Positions 51,783 to 60,622 of a stretch of 64,000 nucleotides of DNA are shown piece after piece (position 1 is the first letter of the stretch; the number at the start of each line of letters is the position of its first letter). The position numbers and the translations under genes were made by a program. The DNA lies in the NCBI GenBank assembly GCA_947479475.1, contig CANJZW010000004.1:32963-96962 (forward strand), read 5' to 3'. Origin of the DNA: Chthoniobacteraceae bacterium (GTDB lineage Bacteria > Verrucomicrobiota > Verrucomicrobiia > Chthoniobacterales > Chthoniobacteraceae). A model generated the notes under the pieces. The model made no database searches and was not told the DNA's origin. It saw only the letters and a program-made list of their open reading frames with translations.

Positions 51783-52946
51783 CTATTTGACGCTGAATTG
51801 GAAAACGGTAGTGCTCTTTAAAACCTTCCCTGGCTTTAAAATCGTGCTGGGGAAAGCGGGTTGGTTCGGTGAGTCAGGATAGTGCTGGGTTTCGAGACAG
51901 AAACCTGAGCGCTTCGGATAACTGGCGCCTGCCTTGCCAGTCAGCGTGCCGTCCAAAAAGTTGCCTGTGTAAAATTGAATGCCTGGCTCTCTCGTGAGGA
52001 TGTTGAGTACTCGGCCGGTGAGGGGTTCGTACACGGTTGCGGCGGGGTAGGTGCGCCGGCCCAAAAGGCAGGCCAGCAAGGGGCGTTTCAACACGAAGTT
52101 GTGGTCGTATCCGCCCCCAAACCGGAGCTGCTCGTCATCGGTTTGGATGCGGGCGCCGATGGTTTTCGGTTGGGTGAAGTCCAGCGGGGTGCCGGCTACG
52201 GGGCGGAGTTCCCCCGTGGGGATCATCGCGGCGTTGACTGGTGTGAACTTGTCGGCTGGAAGCATGAGTTCGTGGCCGAGAATATCGCCGCGCCCCTCGC
52301 CCTTGAGGTTGAAATAGCTGTGCTGGGTAAGGTTGACGGGGGTCGCTTTGTCAGTGGCCATTTCATAATCGACCCGCCATTCGTTTTGATCGTTCAACCA
52401 ATAGGTTACCTTCACCTCTAGGTTCCCTGGATACCCCTCTTCGCCATCCTTGCTCAGGTAGGAAAACCGCACCCCTTGCGCGCCATCCTGCGCTAACCCC
52501 TCGGCCTTCCACACGACCTTGTCAAAGCCGCGTAATCCGCCGTGCAAGGAGCACTTCGAGCCGGGTGCCCCGTTGTTCTGCGCCAGATTATATTCCTTCC
52601 CCTCCAGGGCAAATTTCCCGCCGGCGATCCTGTTGCCGTAGCGGCCCACGATCGCGCCGAAGTAGGGGGACGACTTCTCATATAGCCCAAGCGTTTTGTA
52701 ACCGAGGACGATATCCGCGTTCTTGCCGTCCCTATCGGGGGTTTCAAGACTGAGCACGGTCGCGCCGTATGTCATGGCGCGGAGCTTGACCCCCTGCTTG
52801 TTGACGAGGGTGAAGACTTCTACCACAGCGCCTTCCTTGGTTTTTCCAAAAGGCTTGGCTGAGGGAGGTTCCGCGCAAAAGGCAAACGTTGTGGTGGCGA
52901 GATAAAGAACGGCGGAGAATAAGGAAGGGGGGATGTTGGCTTTCAT
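51783..52946 (-). CDS. galM: Aldose 1-epimerase (galactose mutarotase)
   Basis: A 387-residue protein with a signal peptide (SLFSAVLYLATTTFAFCA), so it is exported, unlike the enteric enzyme. It interconverts alpha and beta anomers of aldoses. The family signatures are present: VKLRAMTYGATVLSLETPDR, GAIVGRYGNRIAGGKF, the catalytic histidine region NLTQHSYFNLKG, and the catalytic glutamate near the end in SGFCLETQHYPDSPN. Length is normal. It is a single gene between a terminator-like hairpin and an unrelated operon; extracellular mutarotation would help uptake of sugars released by the exported hydrolases, which is inference. Confidence 0.92.
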   Translation of the reverse strand: MKANIPPSLFSAVLYLATTTFAFCAEPPSAKPFGKTKEGAVVEVFTLVNKQGVKLRAMTYGATVLSLETPDRDGKNADIVLGYKTLGLYEKSSPYFGAIVGRYGNRIAGGKFALEGKEYNLAQNNGAPGSKCSLHGGLRGFDKVVWKAEGLAQDGAQGVRFSYLSKDGEEGYPGNLEVKVTYWLNDQNEWRVDYEMATDKATPVNLTQHSYFNLKGEGRGDILGHELMLPADKFTPVNAAMIPTGELRPVAGTPLDFTQPKTIGARIQTDDEQLRFGGGYDHNFVLKRPLLACLLGRRTYPAATVYEPLTGRVLNILTREPGIQFYTGNFLDGTLTGKAGASYPKRSGFCLETQHYPDSPNQPAFPSTILKPGKVLKSTTVFQFSVK

Positions 52947-53242
52947 TGGGAGGGGAGGGGTTTACTCGGTCTTGGGCCGAGTGGTTCCTGCATAGATCAA
53001 CACCTGCCCACTTGGCAGCCCAAAATGAGTTCGGAGGCCTTTTCCCAGCACGCAGTCACGACAGCTTGCTAGGAGGTGAGAGAGCCTTTGTGGGAGAAAT
53101 TAATTTGACGATTGAATGAATACAGAGAGCAGGCCGGCCATTAAACCTTGAGAGCTTCCGGGGCACTGATGCAGAGTCGGAGCGGGGGGCGTTGGCTTAC
53201 GCCGGGTGCTGTAGGTCGGACATTGGCGCGGAGCCTTTGGGG

Positions 53243-54670
53243 TTATGCGAACAACTGGTGGACCACATTTCCGGCAACGTCCGTGAGTCTGTAGTCGCGA
53301 CCGCCGTGCCTGTAGGTGAGTTTTTCATGATCCAAACCCATCAGATGGAGGATCGTGGCATGGAAATCATGAACGTGTACTTCATCCTTAGCCACCTTGC
53401 ATCCATAGTCGTCGGTTTGCCCGAAACAGAAGCCTTGTTTGACACCGCCGCCGGCCATCCAGGAGGAAAAAGCTTCCGCATGATGTTCCCGGCCCTTTGC
53501 GTCTTTTTTGGAATTAAAAGGAGTACGGCCGAATTCGGTAGTCCAAACCACGAGGGTATCCTCCAGCAATCCGCGGGATTTGAGGTCTGCCAGCAGGCCC
53601 GCGATGGCCTTGTCTACGTTGCGCGCCAGAGGGCCATGGGCGGCCATGTCGCCGTGCGAATCCCAGTTGCCCGAGGCCCCGGTATCGATAAGTTCGATGA
53701 ACCGGACGCCCCGTTCGGCTAACCGTCGGGCCGCGAGGCACTGCCAGGCGAACCCTTTGGTGGCGCCACGGGGCAGGCCATAGAGAGCCAACGTGGCGTC
53801 CGTTTCCTGAGTTAAATCGAGCGCTTCAGGCGCTTCCATTTGCATGCCGAAGGCCGTCTCCATCGAGCGGATTCGGGCCGTCAAATTGGGGTCTGCGGCC
53901 CGTTTTGCAAGGTGGGCGCCATTAAGCTTCTGGGTAAATCCGAGCTCCATCTCTTGCAGCGTGCTCAGAGGTTGCAGGCGTTTGATGTTTGCGATTGGCT
54001 CGGCACCGGGGGAGACCAGGGTGCCTTGGTGGGTGCCGGGCAGGAAGTCGGAGGCCCAGACCTGGGTGCCTGCGTAAGGCAGGCTGGGAGCGATTACGAC
54101 AAAGGAGGGTAGGTTTGTGTTTTCAGAGCCGAGGCCGTAGCTGATCCAAGAGCCGATGCTGGGCCTGGCAAAGGTGACGGAGCCGGAATGCATGCCAAGA
54201 GTGGCCTGAAAATGGTCGGCGTGACTGTTGCGCATGGAGTTGATCACACAGAGCTCATCGGCGCAGGATGCGATGTTTGGAAACAACTCGCTGATCCACA
54301 AACCAGACTTTCCGCGCTGCTTAAACTCCCAGTCAGGGCGTTTGAAAAACTTCTCTGCCGCACGGTTGTTAAGAGCAAAAGCCTCCAGCATGATCTCGGG
54401 GACCTTGTAGGTTTCGCCATGGTCTGCGATGAGCTTGGGTTTGTAGTCGAAGGAGTCGGTGTGCGAGACCCCACCGCTCATGTTCAGGAAGATGACCCGC
54501 TTCGCACGGGGGGCAAAGTGAGGGCGCTTGGGCGCGAGGGGATCTTCCGTGATTGGGGCCGGTTCGCCGGCATGGAGGAGATCGGAAACAAGCCCGCCAA
54601 ATAAGGCTGAGCCGCCCACGAGCGAACCGAGCACGGTGCGCCGAGTCAAGGGATGAGTTAATGAGGGCAT
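53243..54670 (-). CDS. DUF1501 protein, Tat-exported
   Basis: A 475-residue protein with a twin-arginine signal (LTRRTVLGSLVGGSALFGG). The DUF1501 (sulfatase/phosphatase-fold) signatures follow: KRVIFLNMSGGVSHTDSFDYKPK, NSMRNSHADHFQATLGMHSG, PSIGSWISYGLGSEN, WDSHGDMAAHG and LVVWTTEFGRTPF, with HHAEAFSSWMAGGG near the end. It starts three bases after the DUF1549/DUF1553 gene; the two are a standard operon in Planctomycetota and Verrucomicrobiota. Biochemical function is unknown; the histidine/aspartate-rich motifs suggest a metal site. Confidence 0.92.
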   Translation of the reverse strand: MPSLTHPLTRRTVLGSLVGGSALFGGLVSDLLHAGEPAPITEDPLAPKRPHFAPRAKRVIFLNMSGGVSHTDSFDYKPKLIADHGETYKVPEIMLEAFALNNRAAEKFFKRPDWEFKQRGKSGLWISELFPNIASCADELCVINSMRNSHADHFQATLGMHSGSVTFARPSIGSWISYGLGSENTNLPSFVVIAPSLPYAGTQVWASDFLPGTHQGTLVSPGAEPIANIKRLQPLSTLQEMELGFTQKLNGAHLAKRAADPNLTARIRSMETAFGMQMEAPEALDLTQETDATLALYGLPRGATKGFAWQCLAARRLAERGVRFIELIDTGASGNWDSHGDMAAHGPLARNVDKAIAGLLADLKSRGLLEDTLVVWTTEFGRTPFNSKKDAKGREHHAEAFSSWMAGGGVKQGFCFGQTDDYGCKVAKDEVHVHDFHATILHLMGLDHEKLTYRHGGRDYRLTDVAGNVVHQLFA

Positions 54671-54673
54671 GGT

Positions 54674-57112
54674 TCAGTCAATGTAAAGAAACTCGTTGGT
54701 GGCCAGAAGGGAGCGGGCAAGGGCGGACCAGGCTTTGCCTTGGGCTCCAGTGGGGTCTGTAGGGACAAGCGCTTTTTGATAGGCTTCTAAAAACTCCCGG
54801 GCGTCTTTCTCCTCCGTTGGCGTTGGCGCTCTGCCCAACGCATTCCCATACGCGGCGCGGAGTTTGGAGTTCTCGTCTGCGGTGCCCCCGAGCCGGTGCA
54901 GTACAAAAGCCTCCGCGCATTCGTGCATCAAGGGGGCGTTCATGCTGAAGAGTGATTGGAGCGGGGTGGTCGTGGGCCGACGGATGCCGGTGCTCGAACT
55001 GGGGTCCGCTCCGTCAAAAAGGGTCAGATAAGGGTTTTTGCGCAGCCTGGACTGCATGAGGTAAACGCTCCGGAAATGGCTTTCGTAGGTTTCTGAAAAA
55101 GGATTGTGCTGCGTCCATTTCCAAGCGTGCCGCGCTGGAAATGAATGCGCCCCCGCCGGCGTGAACTGGAGTTGGCCCGACACAAAAAGAAGAGAGTCCC
55201 TGAGCGACTCCGCATCCAGGCGCCGGCGGGTGGCGTGGGAAAGAAGTTTGTTGGAGGGGTCTTTTTCAAGGGCTTCTGCCGTGGCCTCCGAGGAGAGTTG
55301 CCAAGTGCGCGAAAGCAGGATGGAGCGATGCAGCGCCTTGAGGGACCACCCGTCAGCCATCAACCGGCTCGCAAGGTAGTCGAGCAATTCCGGGTGGGAG
55401 GGCGCCTGACCCTGACGGCCAAAATCGTTGGGCGTGGCCACAATCCCAGCGCCAAAATGCTGTTGCCACACTCGGTTTACGAGAACTCGCGCCGTCAGGG
55501 GATTGGTGGGAGAGCTTAGCCACTTCGCCAGTTCCATCCGCCCGCTGCCCTTGGTTCCCTCAGGCAACTGCATTCCTCCTAATATCGCTGGAAACTTCCG
55601 GCGCACCTCGGCCCCGAGATTTTTAGGTTCACCGCGGATCTGAATTTTGGCGTTGCCTGGGGATGGGCCATCCACCACGGCATAGGCATCTGGCAGAATC
55701 GGCGCGCGCGCGAGCACTTCGGCCAGGGCTTTTTTTGCCTCCTCAAACTTCGCTTTGAGCCGCGCGGTGGCCTCTGTTTTCTCTGGCGAATCCGGGGCCG
55801 CTTTGATGGGCTCCTGAGCGGCTTCGAGGGCCTTGCTCACGGCTTGGGCGGCAGCCAATTCTGCCTCATAGGGGGCGTTGATTTTGGACACTTCAGCCGG
55901 TGCGATTAGGGGCACAAAGAGACTCTGACGCGGGCCACCCTCTCCTCCAGGGTTTGGATAGCGCGTGCTGCTAAAGAAACCGTAAAGCCCGTAATAGTCC
56001 TCCATGGTGAAGGGGTCGAACTTGTGATTGTGGCAACGCGCGCAGGCAATGCTTGAGCCCAAAACAGCTCGGGACAAATTGTCTATCGTGTCGTCAATGG
56101 TGAGGTGTGGTTCACCACCTGCGCCTGCAAATCGGCGCGCCATCGCGATGTATCCGGTAGCCACAATCCGGTTGGTTCGGGCTTCATCGGAATCACTTGG
56201 AAGCAGGTCGCCCGCAATTTGTTCCCGCAGAAACTCGTCGTAGGGCATGTCTTTGTTTACCGCCTTGAGCACCCAATCCCGGTATAGGGCGGCCTGGGGG
56301 ACGGGATAGTCCGACGCGTTGCCACAGGTGTCCGCATAACGCACCACGTCCAGCCAATGCCGCCCCCACCGCTCTCCATAACTTGACGAAGCCAAGAGAC
56401 GATCCACCACCCGAGCGAAGGCGTCCGGCGCGGAGTCTGCTAAAAAGGCGTCGGTTTCTGCGGAACTCGGGGGCAGGCCGGTAAGGTCGAATGTGGCCCG
56501 TCGCAGAAGGGTGCGTTTGTCGGCTTTTGGGGCCTGGCTCAATCCGGCGGCTTCAAGACCGGCCACCACAAATTTGTCGATCGGCTCTTGTACCCACTCC
56601 GGATGTTTCACGGTGGGGAGGGCTGGGGTCGACACCGGTTGATAGGACCAAAACTTTCGGCCCTCTTCCAGACTCATCCCGTACCCTGGTTTAGAAGCGA
56701 CGGCACCCTGGCTTGGCGCTGGCAGGCCGCGCCGCACCCATTCGGTGAGGAGCTCAATCTGAGCCGGGTGAAGCGGCTTTTTAGGAGGCATTTCCAAATC
56801 TTTGTCGTGCCCGCTCACCGCCGCCACCAACCGGCTTGATTCAGGCTTGCCAGCCACCGCTGCGGGCCCTGAATCACCCCCGCTCAAAATTCCTTCGCGC
56901 GAATCAAGGCGGAGCCCCCCTTTAAGCTTTTTGCTGTCGGCGGAGTGGCACTCATAACAATGCTCAGAAAGAAGAGGGCGGATTTCCTTTTCAAAGAAGT
57001 TAATTCCCTCGTCTGCCTCCGCGGCAATCACGGGTAAAGCCAAGCTCAGCAGCACGCTCCTCAGGATGGAGGCGGGTGAACACACGCGGGAACCGGTGGG
57101 GTAGACTGTCAT
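54674..57112 (-). CDS. DUF1549/DUF1553 protein with planctomycete cytochrome c domain
   Basis: An 812-residue exported protein (leader SILRSVLLSLALPVIAA). Residues about 38-130 are a planctomycete cytochrome c domain with heme site Cys52-Tyr-Glu-Cys55-His56 and GGLRLDSREG. DUF1549 follows (LLRRATFDLTGLPPSSAETD, YGERWGRHWLDVVRYADT), with a second CxxCH at CARCHNHKFDPF. DUF1553 closes the protein (NPLTARVLVNRVWQQHFG, ESLRDSLLFVSGQL). Its downstream partner is the DUF1501 gene. These pairs are abundant in this group of bacteria; they are exported redox proteins and a role in glycan oxidation has been suggested but not shown. Confidence 0.93.
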   Translation of the reverse strand: MTVYPTGSRVCSPASILRSVLLSLALPVIAAEADEGINFFEKEIRPLLSEHCYECHSADSKKLKGGLRLDSREGILSGGDSGPAAVAGKPESSRLVAAVSGHDKDLEMPPKKPLHPAQIELLTEWVRRGLPAPSQGAVASKPGYGMSLEEGRKFWSYQPVSTPALPTVKHPEWVQEPIDKFVVAGLEAAGLSQAPKADKRTLLRRATFDLTGLPPSSAETDAFLADSAPDAFARVVDRLLASSSYGERWGRHWLDVVRYADTCGNASDYPVPQAALYRDWVLKAVNKDMPYDEFLREQIAGDLLPSDSDEARTNRIVATGYIAMARRFAGAGGEPHLTIDDTIDNLSRAVLGSSIACARCHNHKFDPFTMEDYYGLYGFFSSTRYPNPGGEGGPRQSLFVPLIAPAEVSKINAPYEAELAAAQAVSKALEAAQEPIKAAPDSPEKTEATARLKAKFEEAKKALAEVLARAPILPDAYAVVDGPSPGNAKIQIRGEPKNLGAEVRRKFPAILGGMQLPEGTKGSGRMELAKWLSSPTNPLTARVLVNRVWQQHFGAGIVATPNDFGRQGQAPSHPELLDYLASRLMADGWSLKALHRSILLSRTWQLSSEATAEALEKDPSNKLLSHATRRRLDAESLRDSLLFVSGQLQFTPAGAHSFPARHAWKWTQHNPFSETYESHFRSVYLMQSRLRKNPYLTLFDGADPSSSTGIRRPTTTPLQSLFSMNAPLMHECAEAFVLHRLGGTADENSKLRAAYGNALGRAPTPTEEKDAREFLEAYQKALVPTDPTGAQGKAWSALARSLLATNEFLYID

Positions 57113-57437
57113 TTTTGGGTGGAAATGCTTGTCTTTTAATGGCTTAAAATGCTCCTGGTTGTCAATAGGGAAGAGCCGCGCTGAAGGGCGGCGGTCGGCC
57201 GTCGTAGGTGGAGACTCTTTGCCCAGAAAACGCTGAAAGTGCGGGCTTTTGCCTCCAACCCAGTTTTCTGGGCTACCTGATGGAGAACGTCTCGCGGTAT
57301 AAAATTGAGAAGCTGCTTGAAGATAATATCCGTGCGGGCTGGTTTTTGGTGCCTACGCCTAGGCGTGGTAGGGATCCTTTCTCCAGCCCACCTTTTTTAG
57401 CTTATTTCGTGATCCCTGTGGGATGGCTGTTTTCTAA
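57113..57437. other. Gene-free spacer with a long inverted repeat
   Basis: The 325-base stretch upstream of the DUF1549 gene contains a perfect 11-bp inverted repeat, GCCCAGAAAAC at 57221-57231 and GTTTTCTGGGC at 57263-57273, and a 12-bp palindrome ACGCCTAGGCGT at 57355-57366. A rightward frame covering this stretch lacks any recognisable protein features and is not called. Confidence 0.5.
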
Positions 57438-58274
57438 TTACATATAATTCGTGACGGCCTCAAATGCGCCGAAGTTGTCTATGGGATGCCCTCTTGGACG
57501 AATGTAATAGACACGTCGCCTCACTTTGGAAATGTCCAATGACATCGTGAAATTAAAGACGGATGAATCAATCAGATGCAATTCCTCTGCTCCCTCCAGC
57601 AATTGCGCGTAGTCCACAAACGACTTGAAAATCGCATTCGCCGCTAGCGCGTGTCCAATAGGGTCCGCCAGTGGATCCACTTGATTCCGGTTCAAGTCTA
57701 CAATCAACCGAGTTTCACCTGCCGCACGTAAACGTTCCACTATGGGCAGCGTGTGTGTAGACGCCTCCTGATGTACTACGATGTACGAACGACCCTGAAA
57801 GGACTCATGGAGCGCCTTCCCCGCAGCCGTTCTCGGAACCCGGAAGTGCGTTCTACGAGCCGAACGGGGAATATCCATATCGTCGTAAAAGGAATTCGGG
57901 TAGTCGTACAAAGCCTTCTTTAGTTTCATAGAGAATGCCCCGCAGCCGTAGACATCGTAACCTTTTTCTATGAGAGTCCGTGAAGTCTGTTCCCAAGGAT
58001 GTAAATCGGCATCATCCGCCACAACAATCCGAATATTCGGATCATCTGAATACATGCTTTTCACCGTATCCTCATACTTAGGCTTGGAGACAACATAGAC
58101 CTCCTCATATCTCTCTCGCAAGAATCGCACGGCCCCATTCATCAGAAACATGTCGCCGAGTCCAAGATGTGTATAAATGAACGCCCGATTATTAAGCATA
58201 TATAGAGCCTGTGCGTGATCTCCGAAGCGCCTAATAAGTGGCACTTTATCGTTTAAAAAGAGGGCGTGGCACAC
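57438..58274 (-). CDS. Glycosyltransferase-like protein (GT-B fold, heptosyltransferase-like)
   Basis: A protein of up to 278 residues starting with GTG at 58274; ATG 58199 (MLNNRAFIYTHLGLGDMFL) may be the true start, and the frame is open further upstream to 58352. The glycine-rich THLGLGDMFLMNGAVRFLRE resembles the opening loop of GT-B transferases of the ADP-heptose type. SYIVVHQEASTHTLP and LLEGAEELHLIDSSVFNF resemble the donor-binding half. It is shorter than usual for GT-B enzymes and richer in A and T than the neighbours, so it may be a transferred or partly decayed surface-polysaccharide gene. The family call is tentative. Confidence 0.5.
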   Translation of the reverse strand: MCHALFLNDKVPLIRRFGDHAQALYMLNNRAFIYTHLGLGDMFLMNGAVRFLRERYEEVYVVSKPKYEDTVKSMYSDDPNIRIVVADDADLHPWEQTSRTLIEKGYDVYGCGAFSMKLKKALYDYPNSFYDDMDIPRSARRTHFRVPRTAAGKALHESFQGRSYIVVHQEASTHTLPIVERLRAAGETRLIVDLNRNQVDPLADPIGHALAANAIFKSFVDYAQLLEGAEELHLIDSSVFNFTMSLDISKVRRRVYYIRPRGHPIDNFGAFEAVTNYM

Positions 58275-58653
58275 GATTCGCTGCCATGCCCAGAACCGGT
58301 CGGTTGTAATTGAGTTACTATGCCTACCCCGGGCCTCCGGTGATAAACTCCGTTACTTTCCCGAGGTTCGTCCAGTGTTTTCGCCTAGCCAACTGCACCT
58401 CCCCGGGCGCAGAGGGCAGCTACAATGTGAACGGGTGCGCTACAAGACATTCTCCTTCTTTTCTTCCATACACAGTCATCTTGGCCCTGCGACACCCCCC
58501 ATCACTTAATGATTGGGAGTGGTTTTAGCTAGGTAAAACCCTTTGAGTCAGACTCCGTGGCACTTGGGGGAAACGCTTGGGATAGGCTGAGTGAAATACC
58601 GCCTCAGAGTTTACACGCTCAGTTTGAGGCTGTAAGAATTCTGGAATCTCCCC
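58275..58653. other. Gene-free spacer between divergent genes, with a hairpin
   Basis: No supported gene in this 379-base region. A perfect 7-bp stem with six-base loop, GGTTTTA GCTAGG TAAAACC, lies at 58521-58540, roughly 115 bases upstream of the PQQ-propeller gene. Promoters for both flanking genes should lie here; none could be placed with confidence. Confidence 0.45.
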
Positions 58654-59895
58654 ATGAAAGTTCTTCTCCTGCTGCCCTCCGTTCTTTGGCTCCTCAACAC
58701 CGCTTCTTATGTGCGAGCGGAGCCGGCTCCTGACTGGCCGGCCTGGCGCGGGCCAAACGCCGATGGGCAGGCTGCGCTTGGTCAAAATCTGCCGTTACGC
58801 TGGAGCGACAACGAAAACGTTTTGTGGAGAGCTGAAGTCCGGGGGCGCGGGCACAGTTCTCCGACTGTCGTTGGGAACCGAATTTATCTCGCGACCGCGG
58901 ACCTCGCTACCGAGCAGCAACTGGTGCTCTGCTTCGATCGCGCCACTGGACGGAAGGTCTGGGAAACCGCAGTTCATGAGGGGAATATCGATACTGGGGG
59001 ACATAAAAATGCGTCCCAAGCCTCTTCAACCGTGGCGTGGGACGGAGAGCGGCTCTATATTAACTTCCTCAACAGCCGCGCCGTTTTCACAACCGCGCTC
59101 GACGTATCGGGGAAGCTTCTCTGGCAGCAGCGTGTGAGCGATTTTCAGGTGCATCAGGGGTTCGGTTCCTCGCCGGTGGTTTACAAATCCGTGGTTCTTG
59201 TGACGGCGGACCACCGCGGTGGCGGCAAGATCTCGGGCCTGGATAAACAGACCGGCAAAATTCTCTGGGAGCAGGATAGACCGAAAATCGCCAACTATGC
59301 ATCCCCCGCGATTCTCACGGCGGCAGGCCGGGTGCAGGCCGTGCTGGCCGGATGTAATCTTGTCGCGAGTTTCGACCCGCTCACAGGCAAAAAGCTGTGG
59401 GAGGTTGAGTCTTCCACTGAGGAAACGGTTGTCACAGCTGTCACCGATGGCAAGCGCATCTTTGTGGGTGGGGGTTATCCTAAGAACCATACGATGGCGG
59501 TGGAGGCCGACGGGTCTGGGAAAATCGCCTGGCAAAACACTTCCCGCTCGTACGTGCCTTCGATGCTCGTCAAGGACGGGTATGTGTATGCGGTTCAGGA
59601 TGGAGGCCAGGCGGTTTGCTGGAAATCTGACACCGGTGAGGAGCTCTGGAGAGAGAAGGTGGACCGGGATTTTTATGGTTCTCCAGTGATGATGGGGTCC
59701 CTGATCTACGTGACAAACATGCATGGGGTGACATCGGTTTTAGAAGCCACACCCGGCCGGTTCAAAATCCTTTCTCAAAACACTTTGGGGGATGAGTCCT
59801 TTGCCAGCCCCACGATTTGCGGCAACCGGCTCTACCTGCGCGGCGCTAAAAAAGGGGAATCGCGCCAAGAGTACTTATGGTGCATCGGAGAATAG
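58654..59895 (+). CDS. PQQ-binding-like beta-propeller protein
   Basis: A 413-residue exported protein (signal MKVLLLLPSVLWLLNTASYV). After the signal, WPAWRGPNADG and LPLRWSDNENVLWRAEV are typical of the many PVC-group outer-surface propellers with PQQ-like repeats. Repeats with the G-x-x-LW pattern follow (RATGRKVWET, DKQTGKILWEQ, LTGKKLWEVES, DTGEELWREKV). It resembles BamB and PQQ dehydrogenases only in fold; residues needed for PQQ catalysis were not recognised, so a binding or scaffold role is more likely. Single gene. Confidence 0.85.
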   Translation: MKVLLLLPSVLWLLNTASYVRAEPAPDWPAWRGPNADGQAALGQNLPLRWSDNENVLWRAEVRGRGHSSPTVVGNRIYLATADLATEQQLVLCFDRATGRKVWETAVHEGNIDTGGHKNASQASSTVAWDGERLYINFLNSRAVFTTALDVSGKLLWQQRVSDFQVHQGFGSSPVVYKSVVLVTADHRGGGKISGLDKQTGKILWEQDRPKIANYASPAILTAAGRVQAVLAGCNLVASFDPLTGKKLWEVESSTEETVVTAVTDGKRIFVGGGYPKNHTMAVEADGSGKIAWQNTSRSYVPSMLVKDGYVYAVQDGGQAVCWKSDTGEELWREKVDRDFYGSPVMMGSLIYVTNMHGVTSVLEATPGRFKILSQNTLGDESFASPTICGNRLYLRGAKKGESRQEYLWCIGE

Positions 59896-60006
59896 GGGCT
59901 CTCGTACGCGGCGCTCGCCTGAGGCGGCAGGGGATCCTTCTGTGAGGATTCGGGAGGCGCGCTGTTCCTTGGACCTTGAATAGGGCCTTGAATAATAGGC
60001 AAACCT

Positions 60007-60156
60007 CTAGGCGCCGGAGCCTTCGTTTTTCGAAGCCCACCAGATAGATCCGAAGAGAAGTGATAATACCACGAAAAGAGCGCCTAAACTAAGCATAAAG
60101 TCACCTTGGGTTTGCCCAAATTGGATAGCTTGGTCAATTGTTTTTAGTATTAACAT
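60007..60156 (-). CDS. Possible 49-residue membrane protein
   Basis: ATG at 60156 opens a frame of 49 codons. The first 20 residues are polar (LILKTIDQAIQFGQTQGDF), then one clear transmembrane segment (LSLGALFVVLSLLFGSIWW) and a short charged tail ASKNEGSGA. The amphipathic-plus-hydrophobic layout is plausible for a real small membrane protein. There is no good ribosome-binding site and no known family, so it remains a candidate. Confidence 0.4.
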   Translation of the reverse strand: MLILKTIDQAIQFGQTQGDFMLSLGALFVVLSLLFGSIWWASKNEGSGA

Positions 60157-60333
60157 TAAAAAACATTAGCCGTTCCACTCTTTGGGCAAGCCGTGCCGCC
60201 CAAACAAAGCCGTTTCAGCAGTCTCAGACGAGGGAATTATGGAGGTCCATGGAGCGCCCTGATTAGATTGCACTCAAAACAGAAGAATCCCATGGGAGTT
60301 CTAAATGGTGGTTTAGGTTTAAGCTCCAGCCAG

Positions 60334-60417
60334 GGCTTTTTGTTTTAAATGCGGTTGCTCGGTTGACCTATCGCGGTCTGCCTGGCCCCTCAGGAAGGTT
60401 TGCCAAAACAAAAAGCC
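60334..60417. repeat. Perfect 13-bp inverted repeat in the helicase leader
   Basis: Arms GGCTTTTTGTTTT (60334-60346) and AAAACAAAAAGCC (60405-60417) are perfect and separated by 58 bases. Two more base pairs can form outside (a G-T and an A-T). It could be a structured 5' leader element of the RNA helicase gene, a small non-autonomous mobile element, or a small RNA. Confidence 0.6.
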
Positions 60418-60622
60418 TTGAAATCTACAGGGCGTATGTTGATTTTTTCGGGGTCGATTGCGACTTTTTGGGACACCTCCACGACAGCTTATCCGCTGGG
60501 CGGGGTGAGCCTTAAGGGGGGAAACGTTCTCCAAGAGGGGCAGAAAATGCCTATTTTTGGAGCAGGTGCCGGTTGCCTTCCCTTGCATATGAGGGTAAGT
60601 TTTTACTTTGGAAAAATTTACG

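Larger units (their letters stand above)
59896..60622. other. Long leader/spacer with inverted repeats and one tiny gene
   Basis: More than 700 bases separate the PQQ protein from the helicase gene. It contains the small leftward frame at 60007-60156, a hairpin TTTGGGC/GCCCAAA at 60181-60204, and the 13-bp inverted repeat at 60334-60417. The last 200 bases before the helicase have no other structure I can name. Confidence 0.5.

Noticed and set aside
57208..57447. Small rightward frame with MENVSRYKIEKLLEDN.
   Set aside because: It spans an inverted repeat and a palindrome, has no recognisable domain and no start signal; it was left as spacer.
58275..58653. Possible RNA gene in the spacer before the PQQ protein.
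   Set aside because: No cloverleaf, conserved tRNA boxes or known riboswitch core could be found; only a short hairpin is evident.
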